The notes under the pieces are model-generated. The model did not search any database. It saw nothing but the letters and a program-made list of their open reading frames with translations, and was not told the DNA's origin. Below are positions 17,063-26,104 of a stretch of 64,000 nt of DNA, in pieces (the stretch's first letter is position 1; each line of letters begins with the position of its first letter). A program made the position numbers and the translations under genes. Origin of the DNA: Thalassospira profundimaris (lineage in GTDB: Bacteria > Pseudomonadota > Alphaproteobacteria > Rhodospirillales > Thalassospiraceae). Location: positions 124,001 through 188,000 of the forward strand of contig NZ_JPWF01000010.1 in the NCBI RefSeq assembly GCF_003326675.1, written 5' to 3'.

Positions 17063-17524
17063 TGGTGGAAGGATTCGGGGCGACGGGTTTGTGGTCTATC
17101 CGGCGGGGATTGGACCGGTAAAACAGCGGATGATAATTGTATTATGAGTGTTATTTTTTAAAATTTTCATATGATGAATTTTGGTGATTCCCGCATTGAT
17201 TGGCGGTTTTTGGCCGGTATTCGGGTTTCGGTAATGACAATGTCATAATATGTTATTTACATCCTTTATTCTATTTCCTACAGTGTCGCGCAGAATGAAA
17301 TCACCGCATATCAGTGTCCTTGCGGTGAAGAAGCAGAGGTTGTCTTGCATTCCGGGTGAGAGTCCGCAAAACAAGTTGTCAGATAACCATTCATCTTATG
17401 AATTTTAAAAGTAAGGCGGCCCTGTAAAACGAGCTTGTACCCGCGCCGGTCAAAAAGAAGTGCGAAGCACCGACGGCAAAAAGAAGTTCCCTGTCTTCAA
17501 GGGCAGGACATCACGGAGGAAACA
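17063..17524. promoter_or_regulatory. AT-rich region upstream of tctCBA with palindrome
   Basis: About 460 bases without a supportable gene; 17130-17300 is markedly AT-rich. It holds a 13-base palindrome ATGACA-A-TGTCAT at 17234-17246. The same core, TGACA-N-TGTCA, occurs 22 bases before the AEC carrier gene (20682-20694), suggesting one regulator for both. The tctC ribosome-binding site GGAGGA is at 17515-17520. Confidence 0.4.
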
Positions 17525-18505
17525 ATGAAATCACTTTTGAAAATCGCTGGCGCTGCGCTGGCATTCACCATTGGTTTTGGTGGCCAGTCATTTGCTGCTG
17601 ACTATCCGACAAAAGATATCCGCATGGTGATCCCATGGGGTGCCGGTGGCGGTACCGACGGGATCGTCCGTAAGCTGAGCACGATTGCCGAAAAAGAAAT
17701 CGGCCAGTCGGTCTATGCGGAAAATATCGAAGGCGGCATCAGCGCGACCGGCGTCATGCAGGTCATGAAAGCACGTCCGGACGGCTATACCGTCGGTTCG
17801 CTGACCTATGACAGTGTTGTCACTGTTCCGTGGCAGGGGCTTCTGCCGACCTACAAGCTTGAAAAGCTGAAACTGATTGCGCGTGTGACCAGCGAACCTG
17901 ATGCAATTCTGGTTTCGTCCAACGCACCGTACAAATCCGTTGCTGACCTGATTGCCGCAGCCAAAGCAAATCCGGGAACAATCAAGGTTGCCATTCAGAA
18001 CACCGGTTCGCGTTTGCATCTTGCGATGTTGCAGTTCCAGGAAAAAACCGGCACCGAGTTCAAGTTGATTGCCTATCCGGGTGGTGCTGCCCCGCAGAAG
18101 GAAGCCATCCTGTCGAAAGAAGTCGACGTGGTCGCAACCAGCATGGGGGATTTCTCGGCCTTGATCGAGGGCGGTGATGTTCGCGGTCTTGTTGAATTCT
18201 CTGACAGCCGTAACCCGACTTTCCCGGACGTCCCGACCGCCAAGGAAGAAGGCGTTGATCTTCAGATCGGCAGCTTCATCGTTCTTGCAGCACCGGCAAA
18301 TACGCCCGATGACGTCGTTGCAAAGATCGAAGCCAGCTACAAGTCCGCGCTTGAAAGCAGCGAGTTCCAGGAATGGGTTTCCAAAGTTGGTGTATCGCCG
18401 AACTGGCTTGGCACCGACGAGGTAACCGAATGGGCCGACGGTACGCAGAAGACCCTGTTTGATCAGATGCAGACCCTGGTCGATCAGGGCGTTATCAAGA
18501 AGTAA
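17525..18505 (+). CDS. tctC: Tripartite tricarboxylate transporter binding protein TctC
   Basis: This 326-residue periplasmic protein has a signal peptide ending at QSFAAD (about residue 24). The mature protein opens with YPTKDIRMVIPWGAGGGTDGIVRKL, the signature of the TctC/BugT family of extracytoplasmic solute receptors. NTGSRLHLAMLQFQEKTG and YPGGAAPQKEAILSKEVDVVATS are also typical. It captures a carboxylate (citrate-type or related acids) for the TctA-TctB secondary transporter encoded next. GGAGGA lies four bases before the ATG; upstream in-frame codons to 17435 are leader. The precise ligand is unknown. Confidence 0.92.
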   Translation: MKSLLKIAGAALAFTIGFGGQSFAADYPTKDIRMVIPWGAGGGTDGIVRKLSTIAEKEIGQSVYAENIEGGISATGVMQVMKARPDGYTVGSLTYDSVVTVPWQGLLPTYKLEKLKLIARVTSEPDAILVSSNAPYKSVADLIAAAKANPGTIKVAIQNTGSRLHLAMLQFQEKTGTEFKLIAYPGGAAPQKEAILSKEVDVVATSMGDFSALIEGGDVRGLVEFSDSRNPTFPDVPTAKEEGVDLQIGSFIVLAAPANTPDDVVAKIEASYKSALESSEFQEWVSKVGVSPNWLGTDEVTEWADGTQKTLFDQMQTLVDQGVIKK

Positions 18506-18600
18506 CTAGTCCCGGATACGGTTCGGACGGCGCATCATCAAAATATGGTGGCTGTCCGGACCTGTTTGGGTTGAGCACTGCCGGAACGGAGTTCGCCGCA

Positions 18601-19107
18601 ATGTCATCTTCCAGCATTGCCGCAAGACGGGAAAGCATTCTGATGCTTCTTTTCTTGCTGATCATTACGACTATCTACCTTGCCACTGCACTTCAAATTA
18701 CCCCTCAGTTCGACGAAGGATTGGTCGGACCGTCTTTCGTTCCGGTTCTTGCATCAATCTTAATGTATCTCGCACTGGGTTTTGTTTTTCGCGATGTCCT
18801 TATGACTTCAAAGGCACAAAGTGCCGCTGATAGCGAAACACAAGATACATCGGACGAGGAAACATCGCTTGTCGTTCCGATTAAGGTTGTCGGTGTTACC
18901 GCCCTTTATATCGCGGCGTTCAAGACCGTCGGTTATCCGATTTCGACCTTCCTTTATGTCTATGCGCTGCTGTTTCTCTTCAAGCTTGAAAATACCGGGC
19001 AGCTTCGTCGCATCGCTTATTCCGTGATCATTACCGGCGTGTTTTATGTGTTGTTTGCTGTGATTTTCCAGGTTCGTCTACCGTTGCTGGAGGGGCTGCT
19101 ACCATGA
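18601..19107 (+). CDS. tctB: Tripartite tricarboxylate transporter small subunit TctB
   Basis: This 168-residue protein has four predicted membrane segments (ILMLLFLLIITTIYLATAL, SFVPVLASILMYLALGFVF, VVGVTALYIAAFKTVGYPI and the C-terminal VIITGVFYVLFAVIFQV) and a hydrophilic loop between segments two and three. This is the TctB architecture. It forms the small membrane subunit with TctA. The stop overlaps the tctA start by four bases (ATGA). ATG 18601 is chosen over the upstream TTG at 18571; GGAG lies ten bases before it. Confidence 0.85.
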   Translation: MSSSSIAARRESILMLLFLLIITTIYLATALQITPQFDEGLVGPSFVPVLASILMYLALGFVFRDVLMTSKAQSAADSETQDTSDEETSLVVPIKVVGVTALYIAAFKTVGYPISTFLYVYALLFLFKLENTGQLRRIAYSVIITGVFYVLFAVIFQVRLPLLEGLLP

Positions 19108-20618
19108 ATTTCATTGTCGAAATTCTCGGCGGGTTTAGTGCCCTCGCATCCCCGGAAGTTCTGGCCTACATGATTGTCGGCTTTTTGATCGGGACCTTTT
19201 TTGGCAGTGTTCCCGGTTTGACGTCGGTTCTGGCGATTGCGCTGTTATTGCCGATTACCTACAGCCTTGATGTTGTTCCGGCGCTGGTGATGTGCGCATC
19301 AATCTTCATGTCCGGCATGTATGCCGGATCAATCACCGCAACCACGATCAATATTCCGGGTGCGCCATCATCCATGATGACCTCGATCGAGGGCTATGCC
19401 CTGATGAAACAGGGCTATGGTGCGAATGCCCTTGGTCATGCCGCCCTTGGCTCGATGATTGGTGGCGTGGTTGGCGCATTGTTGTTGATCGCATTGACCC
19501 CTGTTGCCGCCAAGGTCTCGTTGCTGATCCAGACGCCGGGCAAATTTTCGCTGATCCTGTTTGCGATGGTCGTGATCGTCATTTCCCAGCGCGATGCGAT
19601 TGCCAAGGGTATGGTTGCGACCCTTCTGGGGATTATGATTGCGACAATCGGTATTGATGTCATGCAACCGATTGCGCGGTTTAACTTTGGGACTGAGGCG
19701 CTGGTTGAAGGTATCGACATGATGCCGTTGATCATCGGCACCTTTGCCATCAGTGAAATCCTGTATCAGGCCTATCAACGCCGTGATCCGCTTGCGATTG
19801 ATGTCGATACGCGCAAGCTGGCGCCGATCCGGCGCAGGGATTTCCTGCCACCCTTGCGTGAAATTCGGGAAATCGGTGTCTTTACCTATCTTAAAAGTGC
19901 GCTGATCGGATATTTCATTGGTGTTCTGCCGGGGGCTGGCGGATCGATGGCGGCCTTTGTGTCCTATGCCGAAGCCATGCGGAAATCAAAGAAACCGCAA
20001 GAATATGGTAAAGGATCGCGCGAAGGCATTGCCGCTGCGGAAACGGCGAACAATTCCATGTGCGGCGGGGCTTTCGTGCCGATGCTGATGTTCGGTATTC
20101 CGGGGGATCCGACCACGGCAATCGTTCTGGGCGTTCTGGTGATCAATGGTCTGCAACCCGGGCCGCGGCTGCTTGATACGCAGCTTGATCTGATCGCACC
20201 GATGTTCGCATCGCTTTTGATCAGTGCCCTGATTTTGATCCCGTTGACGCTGTTCCTTCTGGGGCCGTACTTCGTCAAAATCGTTTCGATCCGCAAGGCG
20301 CTTTTATATTCCTGCATCGCGGTTGTGGCGCTGGTCGGAAGCTATGTCGCGACCTATTCGCCGTTCCAGATGATGCTGGCCCTTGTCTTTGGTGTTCTGG
20401 CCTTCTTCCTGCGCAAGCAGAACTACCCGACCGTGACCTTGTTGCTGGGCTTTATTCTGGGGCCGGATCTTGAACAGTATTTGCGTCGTTCGCTGTCATT
20501 GAATGACGGAAATCCGCTGACATTCGTGACCAGTCCCGACAGTCTGTTCTTCCTGGTCCTGACAGCTATCTTCTTCTATTTCATGGTCATTCGAGTGCCG
20601 AAAACACCCAAGGCTTGA
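19104..20618 (+). CDS. tctA: Tripartite tricarboxylate transporter large subunit TctA
   Basis: This 504-residue permease has about eleven membrane segments and the TctA motifs GLIGTFFG-type IVGFLIGTFFGSVPGLTSV, YAGSITATTINIPGAPSSMMTSIEGY and IGVLPGAGGSMAAFVSYAEA. The second half repeats the pattern with GIPGDPTTAIVLGVLVINGLQPGP. It carries out cation-coupled uptake of the substrate delivered by TctC. It is translationally coupled to tctB and ended by a strong hairpin. The TctDE two-component regulators that often accompany such operons are not in the window. Confidence 0.93.
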   Translation: MNFIVEILGGFSALASPEVLAYMIVGFLIGTFFGSVPGLTSVLAIALLLPITYSLDVVPALVMCASIFMSGMYAGSITATTINIPGAPSSMMTSIEGYALMKQGYGANALGHAALGSMIGGVVGALLLIALTPVAAKVSLLIQTPGKFSLILFAMVVIVISQRDAIAKGMVATLLGIMIATIGIDVMQPIARFNFGTEALVEGIDMMPLIIGTFAISEILYQAYQRRDPLAIDVDTRKLAPIRRRDFLPPLREIREIGVFTYLKSALIGYFIGVLPGAGGSMAAFVSYAEAMRKSKKPQEYGKGSREGIAAAETANNSMCGGAFVPMLMFGIPGDPTTAIVLGVLVINGLQPGPRLLDTQLDLIAPMFASLLISALILIPLTLFLLGPYFVKIVSIRKALLYSCIAVVALVGSYVATYSPFQMMLALVFGVLAFFLRKQNYPTVTLLLGFILGPDLEQYLRRSLSLNDGNPLTFVTSPDSLFFLVLTAIFFYFMVIRVPKTPKA

Positions 20619-20636
20619 CAATCTCCTGCTGAACTT

Positions 20637-20682
20637 GCCATCTGCCTCGTTTCCTTCCCGAGGCAGGTGGCCTTTTCTTTTT
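20637..20682 (+). terminator. Terminator after tctA
   Basis: GCCA-T-CTGCCTCG and CGAGGCAG-G-TGGC pair in a 13-bp stem including one T-G wobble, with a 9-base loop, followed by CTTTTCTTTTTT. Confidence 0.85.
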
Positions 20683-20694
20683 TGACACTGTCAA
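20682..20694. promoter_or_regulatory. Operator-like palindrome before the AEC carrier gene
   Basis: TTGACA-C-TGTCAA is a perfect 13-base palindrome 21 bases upstream of the start codon. It shares TGACA-N-TGTCA with the palindrome at 17234-17246 upstream of tctC. Its left arm could double as a -35 box. Confidence 0.4.
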
Positions 20695-20715
20695 TGCATA
20701 CCATGAACTGGAACT

Positions 20716-21657
20716 ATGATGCTGATTAACCTTGTCGATCAACTTGGCCCGATTTTCCTGCTGGTGGCGATGGGATACGGGCTGGCCAAGATCGGTTTGG
20801 TAGAGAAGGCATCAATTGCCGGCATGACCAAGATGACGTTTTGGACGCTTATTCCGGCGACCCTGTTTGTTACAATTTCAGCAAACCGGGTGTCTGAACT
20901 GTTCAATCTGTCGATCTGGATCGCCTATTACGGTGCCGTCGCGCTGACGGCCATTTCTGTTTTTATCGTCCTGCGCCTGACCAAGGGAAACAGCACGCCC
21001 GAGGCAATCGTTCTGGCCTTCGGGGCGATCTTTTCCAATATCGGGATGTTGGGAATCCCGGTGGTGGATATTCTGTTCGGGCATCAGGGACTGCTTGTTC
21101 TGGCGACCATTCTTTGTATCCACGCCATCAGCCTTTTGACTTTGACGATCATGTTGCTGGAATGGACACGCAATCGAAGCGGTAATCCGGCCGCCATCGT
21201 CGTTAAAACCCTGCGTGCGCAAATCTGCAATCCGATTATCGTCGCCATCCTGTGCGGGGTGATTGTTGCATCCTTTGAAATCCCCGTGCCGCAGTTCGCG
21301 ACCACCTTTTTGGGCATGCTGAAGTCTGCGATGCCGCCAATTGCCCTGTTGCTGATCGGGGCGGGCATTTACGGCCAGAAACTGCGCGGCAATCTTGGGG
21401 CGAGTATTATCGGTGCTGTTGCCAAGGTCTGCCTGATGCCCGCCCTGGTCTTTGTGATTGGCATGATGTTGGGGGTTCCGATGCAAAGTCTGGCACCAGC
21501 CATTATCATCGCGGCCCTGCCGCCGGGTGTGAATTCGGTTCTGATGGCGTCAACCTATGAAACCGCGCGCGAACGGACGGCCACCACCATGCTGGTGGCG
21601 ACCGTCCTTGCCTTGATTGTTTTGCCGGTGCTGGCCATTTTCCTGGCCTTTGACTGA
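20716..21657 (+). CDS. AEC-family (auxin efflux carrier-like) transporter
   Basis: This 313-residue inner-membrane protein has ten predicted helices in two repeats. The first half contains FGAIFSNIGMLGIPVVDILFG, equivalent to the family's conserved SNxGxxGxP. The second half has PPIALLLIGAGIYGQKL and PPGVNSVLMASTYETARERTAT. Members such as MleP and MdcF move malate, malonate or other carboxylates. Placement behind tctCBA and the shared palindrome fit a carboxylate-handling role here. That is inference. Confidence 0.87.
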   Translation: MMLINLVDQLGPIFLLVAMGYGLAKIGLVEKASIAGMTKMTFWTLIPATLFVTISANRVSELFNLSIWIAYYGAVALTAISVFIVLRLTKGNSTPEAIVLAFGAIFSNIGMLGIPVVDILFGHQGLLVLATILCIHAISLLTLTIMLLEWTRNRSGNPAAIVVKTLRAQICNPIIVAILCGVIVASFEIPVPQFATTFLGMLKSAMPPIALLLIGAGIYGQKLRGNLGASIIGAVAKVCLMPALVFVIGMMLGVPMQSLAPAIIIAALPPGVNSVLMASTYETARERTATTMLVATVLALIVLPVLAIFLAFD

Positions 21658-21693
21658 CGAAAATTTCAAACAGGTTCGTGGAGCGCAGGCAGG

Positions 21694-23883
21694 CTAGGGC
21701 TGCATTTGCTGCTCTGATGCCTGTTGGGCGGCGGCGGCGGCGGCTTCCTGTTTCTGTTCGGGCGTGGCATCGGCGGGGACGTCGACCTTGACGTTGCGTG
21801 ATGCCATCTGGATACCGTTTTCCTTGAACATCGCCAGAACGCTTTGATAGACGGTTTTGCGGATGGTGAATTGTTCGCCGGGCTTGGAGGTATATTTAAG
21901 CCCGATCACCATGTTGAATTCTTCCATCCGGCGTACGCCCTGGGACTTTAACGGTTCGATGAAGCTGTCCCCGATCAGCGGATCATTCAAAAGCTCCGCC
22001 GCCAGCTTTTTGACCAGCTTCTTGATCTTGTTGACATCGGTATCGAACGGCACCCGGAATTCGAGTTTGACGATCACCCAGTCACGGCTGTGGTTGACGA
22101 TTGATTTGATCTCGCCAAACGGGATGGTTTGAAGCGGGCCGCGATGGTGGCGTAACTGCATCGAGCGGATGGAAATGTTTTCGACCCGCCCGCGCAGGTT
22201 ATCGACTTCGATATATTCGCCAAGGCGAAACGCATCATCAAGCAGGAAGAAAACCCCGGCGACAACGTCACGGACCAGTGCCTGACTGCCAAAACCAAGG
22301 GCCAAGCCGACCACACCGGCACCGGCAATCAGCGGCCCGATATCAACGCCCAGTGATGACAGGGTCAACATGATGACCATGATAACAATCACGGTCAGGG
22401 CAAAGTTCTTGAGCAACGGTAAAAGGGTTTCAATGCGCGAAAGGCCGGTTCCGCCGCCCTCATCCCCGGCATTTCCCTGATTGCTGCTGCTCATGCGTTC
22501 GTCAAGATAGGTGCGGGTCAGTGACCAGACGAGATCGGCAATCAAAAGGACCATGATGATCTCGGTCGAGGCATCAATGATCCGGGCAAAGATCCCGGCA
22601 TCTGTCGAAAGTGCCAGGCGATCCAATCCCCAGATGCGCCACATGCTGGCCAAAACAAAGACAAGTGCCAGAAGGCGCACCGCCCGTTTCAGAACGCTGG
22701 TAAAGACCGGCATTTTGGGTTTAACCGGTTCGAACTCTTCGTCGGTCTCGATTGCGGCGGCCTCGGCGGCGGCGTTTTGTTCGTGGGCAAGCTGTTCGGC
22801 GACTTGTGCCTTTTTGCGATGCTGGCTTTCGATGATGTTGCGCAAGACGACATCAAACAAACAGGCAAAGCCAATCGCCAGAAGGGCCTTAAGCCCGCGT
22901 TCGGCCCCGATAATGGCGGTCGCCCCGGTGACGATCAGCCATGCACAGACAATTGTCGGCCACAAGCGTGCGATTGACGTCGGCAGGGCGATGGCTTCTA
23001 TCTGATCGCCGGATTTATGGACGGCAAAGAACCGGCCAAGTGACAGGCTGGCGATACAGAACGACGCCACAGTGATGATAACAGCCATATCAAACAGGAT
23101 GATATCGCTTGTCACCATGGTTTCGGCGGCGCTAAACACCCCGGCCAATCCGAATGAAAACAGCGACACGGCCGCGGCAATCGTGATGGTCTTGCTCAGT
23201 CTCCTTGCCGCCAACGGATCAAGATTGATCATCCGCAACCCGTCGGCCTTTGGCGCAAACAGGAATTGCAGGGCTATCATCAGAATGCGCAGCATAAAGA
23301 ACGCCATCAAAAGCGACATCAGCGCCTTTTTCATGATCTCGGTCCAGTCAAAGATCATGAAAGTGCCGATGGACCCGATGGCAAAGACCGTCAAAGACAG
23401 GATCGACAGAACGGACAGAACCGCAATCTGTTTGAGCTTGTTGACGAACAGGGTCGGGGTTTGCGCTTCAACAAAGGCGCACATCGGGGCGGTTGCCCGA
23501 CGATAAATCAGCTCGGCAATGATCCCGACACCAACAAAGATCACGGTAAACATGATCAGATGTATCAAGCCCCGGGAGCCGACATCGGTTGATAGGTATG
23601 TGGAAGTCGCATCCCACTCCGCACCGAAATTGGTCAGGCCTGCCTGTGTTTCGGCGATGCGTTCCTGGGTGCGTTCAACGCCTTCGTCGAGGAATTCGTA
23701 ATAACTGAATGTATCGGCGGCGACGTCACTTGCGACACTTGTCGGGGGGGACGTGTTGTCACTGGAACTTGCGATGGCGGCAAGGGCCGCTGCCTGCGCA
23801 AATGCCGGTGCATTGGGTAATGTCACGCCCGCAGCAAAGACCATAAGTGCCAGACAGACGATTGATTTAATTGCGTGTTTCAT
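21694..23883 (-). CDS. MscS-family mechanosensitive channel, large type
   Basis: This 729-residue protein has a cleavable signal peptide (to about PAFAQA) and a periplasmic segment. About nine membrane helices follow. The C-terminal MscS core has the pore-lining helix GPLIAGAGVVGLALGFGSQALVRDVVAGVFFLLDDAF, then the beta domain starting LGEYIEVDNLRGRVENISIRSMQLR. The protein ends in a glutamine/alanine-rich tail. Such long MscS proteins (YbdG, MscM or YnaI relatives) sense membrane tension under osmotic downshock. A cytoplasmic charged loop near residues 380-420 is unusual only in length. Start ATG 23883 is set by the signal peptide. Confidence 0.9.
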   Translation of the reverse strand: MKHAIKSIVCLALMVFAAGVTLPNAPAFAQAAALAAIASSSDNTSPPTSVASDVAADTFSYYEFLDEGVERTQERIAETQAGLTNFGAEWDATSTYLSTDVGSRGLIHLIMFTVIFVGVGIIAELIYRRATAPMCAFVEAQTPTLFVNKLKQIAVLSVLSILSLTVFAIGSIGTFMIFDWTEIMKKALMSLLMAFFMLRILMIALQFLFAPKADGLRMINLDPLAARRLSKTITIAAAVSLFSFGLAGVFSAAETMVTSDIILFDMAVIITVASFCIASLSLGRFFAVHKSGDQIEAIALPTSIARLWPTIVCAWLIVTGATAIIGAERGLKALLAIGFACLFDVVLRNIIESQHRKKAQVAEQLAHEQNAAAEAAAIETDEEFEPVKPKMPVFTSVLKRAVRLLALVFVLASMWRIWGLDRLALSTDAGIFARIIDASTEIIMVLLIADLVWSLTRTYLDERMSSSNQGNAGDEGGGTGLSRIETLLPLLKNFALTVIVIMVIMLTLSSLGVDIGPLIAGAGVVGLALGFGSQALVRDVVAGVFFLLDDAFRLGEYIEVDNLRGRVENISIRSMQLRHHRGPLQTIPFGEIKSIVNHSRDWVIVKLEFRVPFDTDVNKIKKLVKKLAAELLNDPLIGDSFIEPLKSQGVRRMEEFNMVIGLKYTSKPGEQFTIRKTVYQSVLAMFKENGIQMASRNVKVDVPADATPEQKQEAAAAAAQQASEQQMQP

Positions 23884-24019
23884 CCCCGAAACTTCCCCCA
23901 GTGACGCGATGTGATCGCATCCATCAAAGATGGGGAAGTTCGGGCAAGTCATCAAGGAATAGTTTTGCCAGCATCGGTTCAATAAACGCAAAAGATGTGT
24001 TTTCCAGACCGGTGGGCAA

Positions 24020-24055
24020 GAAAAAACGCGCTGGCGATATTGCACAGCGCGTTTT
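24020..24055 (-). terminator. Terminator after the monothiol glutaredoxin gene
   Basis: AAAACGCGCTG (24023-24033) and CAGCGCGTTTT (24045-24055) form an 11-bp stem with an 11-base loop. On the minus strand a run of six T follows. Confidence 0.8.
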
Positions 24056-24077
24056 CTGATCGGGTATCTATCGCGCC

Positions 24078-24413
24078 TTAGGCAGCGACAGCAACGCCCT
24101 TGTCTTTCATGTGCTGGGCCAGTTCGCCCGACGCAAACATTTCACGAACGATGTCGCAACCGCCAACGAATTCGCCTTTAACATAAAGCTGCGGAATGGT
24201 CGGCCAGTTGGAGAAGTCCTTGATGCCCTGACGGATTGCCGGATCGACCAGAACGTTGACGTCTTTGAACTGAACGCCGAGTTCCGCCATGACCTGAACC
24301 ACAGCAGCAGAGAAACCGCACTGCGGGAACATTGCAGTACCCTTCATGAACAGAACGATGTCGTTATCGTTAATGTCCTTCTGGATGCGATCGAAAACCG
24401 GATTGTCGGTCAT
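24078..24413 (-). CDS. grxD: Monothiol glutaredoxin, Grx4/GrxD type
   Basis: This 111-residue protein has the CGFS active site at residues 32-35 in KGTAMFPQCGFSAAVVQ, plus WPTIPQLYVKGEFVGGCDIV for glutathione binding. CGFS glutaredoxins bind a [2Fe-2S] cluster as a dimer or as a heterodimer with BolA, and pass it to target proteins. The bolA gene lies 1.1 kb upstream on the same strand with rarD between them. In many Alphaproteobacteria bolA and grxD are adjacent, so an insertion or rearrangement is likely. Confidence 0.94.
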   Translation of the reverse strand: MTDNPVFDRIQKDINDNDIVLFMKGTAMFPQCGFSAAVVQVMAELGVQFKDVNVLVDPAIRQGIKDFSNWPTIPQLYVKGEFVGGCDIVREMFASGELAQHMKDKGVAVAA

Positions 24414-24505
24414 AATGATTGTCCTTGGCTTGGGCGGCGATCTCTCGTCCGCGGAAACAGATTAAACTTTTATGGCCGAAGATATGGCTGGAACCTGTGG
24501 TTCTG

Positions 24506-25414
24506 TCAACTGTTGCGGCGGTTTTTGCGCACGTTGTGCAGGTTATCCCAGGTGAAAACAGCCAGTCCGAACCACACCAGCCCATACGTCACCATATGCG
24601 CACTGGTAAAGGTTTCGCCAAATACCAGAACCGCGACAAAGAATTGCAGGGTGGGATTAAGATACTGCATCAGTCCCAGCACCGAAAATTTCATGTTCCG
24701 GGCGGCATAGGCAAACATGATCAGCGGGATCGTGGTGCAAACCCCAAGCCCGATAAACAGCAAATCATTGGTAAGGCCGGTATTGCCAAACGCCATGTCG
24801 CCCTGTGCATGCAGCCAGATCATATAGATCAGGGCAATGGGCGTGATCAGGGCGCATTCAACAAAAAGACCGGCAATCGGATCGGCCGGGACAAATTTGC
24901 GGATCACCCCGTAAAACCCGAAAAGCGACGACAGGCTAAGCGCGATCCAGGGCAAATGCCCATAGGACACCAGAAGGTTCAAAACCCCCAGCGCACAAAT
25001 GCCAACCGACAGGATCTGGATGCGGTTAAGCTTTTCGGCAAAGAAGATGCGCGCCAAAATCAGCATGATCAGCGGCATGATGTAATAGCCAAGGCTTGCT
25101 TCAAGTGCGTTGCCGGTATTGACCGCCCAGATATAAATCACCCAGTTCCCGGCGACCAAAAGGCTGCTCAGGAACAAAAGCCCCAAGGTGCGCGCCGATG
25201 AAATCAGCACCCAGAGTTGCTTGCGGCGGCCCAGCGCAAAAATCATCGCAAATGTCAAAACCGCCGACCAGATGATCCGGTGCGACAGAATTTCAAGCGG
25301 CACCGCAAAGGACACCATTTTGAAATACAGGCCGAAAATGCCCCAGATGGTAAAGGCACCAAGTCCGGCAAGCGGTCCGGCACCGATCAAAGCCGGTTTA
25401 TCCTGAGATGACAT
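24506..25414 (-). CDS. rarD: RarD-like EamA-family permease
   Basis: This 302-residue protein has ten predicted membrane helices as two EamA repeats. WGIFGLYFKMV, EILSHRIIWSAVLT, NWVIYIWAVNTGNALEASLGYYIMPL and LGLMQYLNPTLQFFVAVLVFGE are the conserved segments of the RarD (chloramphenicol-sensitive protein) subgroup. The true substrate of RarD proteins is not established. It sits between bolA and grxD on the same strand, 92 bases ahead of grxD and 146 bases after bolA. Confidence 0.88.
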   Translation of the reverse strand: MSSQDKPALIGAGPLAGLGAFTIWGIFGLYFKMVSFAVPLEILSHRIIWSAVLTFAMIFALGRRKQLWVLISSARTLGLLFLSSLLVAGNWVIYIWAVNTGNALEASLGYYIMPLIMLILARIFFAEKLNRIQILSVGICALGVLNLLVSYGHLPWIALSLSSLFGFYGVIRKFVPADPIAGLFVECALITPIALIYMIWLHAQGDMAFGNTGLTNDLLFIGLGVCTTIPLIMFAYAARNMKFSVLGLMQYLNPTLQFFVAVLVFGETFTSAHMVTYGLVWFGLAVFTWDNLHNVRKNRRNS

Positions 25415-25560
25415 TTTGATGAGCCGTGGTCAGTTAATGGGGCTGCATGGTCCGGACTGCATGTGGGTGGCGTGCCGTTCCCGGTTTAACGAGATCGGGC
25501 GCCGATTTTATGCCGGCGCCCGAAAAGATCTTGGCGTTTGCCAAATGCCGATTGGCGGGA

Positions 25561-25794
25561 TTATTCCGGCGCAGAAGTCTGAAGGGCAAGGGCGTGAAGT
25601 TCGCCGCCCATTTTGCCTTTCAGCGCGGAATAGACCATCTGGTGCTGAACCACGCGGGTTTTGCCGCGGAAGGATTCAGACACAACGATTGCTGCATAAT
25701 GATCGCCATCACCGCGCAGGTCTTCGATACGGACCTCGGCATCAGGAAGGGCTTCCTTGATCATGCTTTCGATTTCATAGGCTTCCATGGCCAT
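25561..25794 (-). CDS. bolA: BolA-family protein
   Basis: This 77-residue protein has the class II KH-like BolA fold. SFRGKTRVVQHQMVYSALKGKMGGELHALAL contains the conserved histidine region and the RVxxHRxVYxxL-like motif, here with Gln in place of Arg (VVQHQMVYSAL). It resembles the short YrbA/IbaG or alphaproteobacterial BolA3 type. Family members bind CGFS glutaredoxins to handle Fe-S clusters, and grxD is nearby. Confidence 0.92.
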   Translation of the reverse strand: MAMEAYEIESMIKEALPDAEVRIEDLRGDGDHYAAIVVSESFRGKTRVVQHQMVYSALKGKMGGELHALALQTSAPE

Positions 25795-26104
25795 GGCGTT
25801 TATTCCTTATAATTGATCGGGCATCCTTGGCGGGCCCGATATAACCTGCTTTATCTGGTATATGTTGTTGCGCCGGGGGCTGTCAATTTCTGCGCACGGG
25901 GGCGGATCAATCATTGGTGAATGATGCTGCAAGGCTTGTCTTGGGCAAGATATTAAGCTAATTACCCAGCCTTGGGTTGCGCACACCCGCCGTCCGCAAG
26001 GTTCATCCTTTGGTAAAGGGGCGCTTATAGATAAATCGGACCCGTTTCCCGATCAGGGTACGGCCCGGCAATGCGGACCCCCGGCCTCCTGTGTGGAGAC
26101 GACA
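25795..26104. other. Intergenic stretch between bolA and the divergent small operon
   Basis: About 310 bases holding the divergent promoters of bolA and the gene at 26105. A loose long-range inverted pair, CAAGGCT (25930-25936) and AGCCTTG (25968-25974), is present. I see no clear -35/-10 pair and no gene. Confidence 0.4.
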
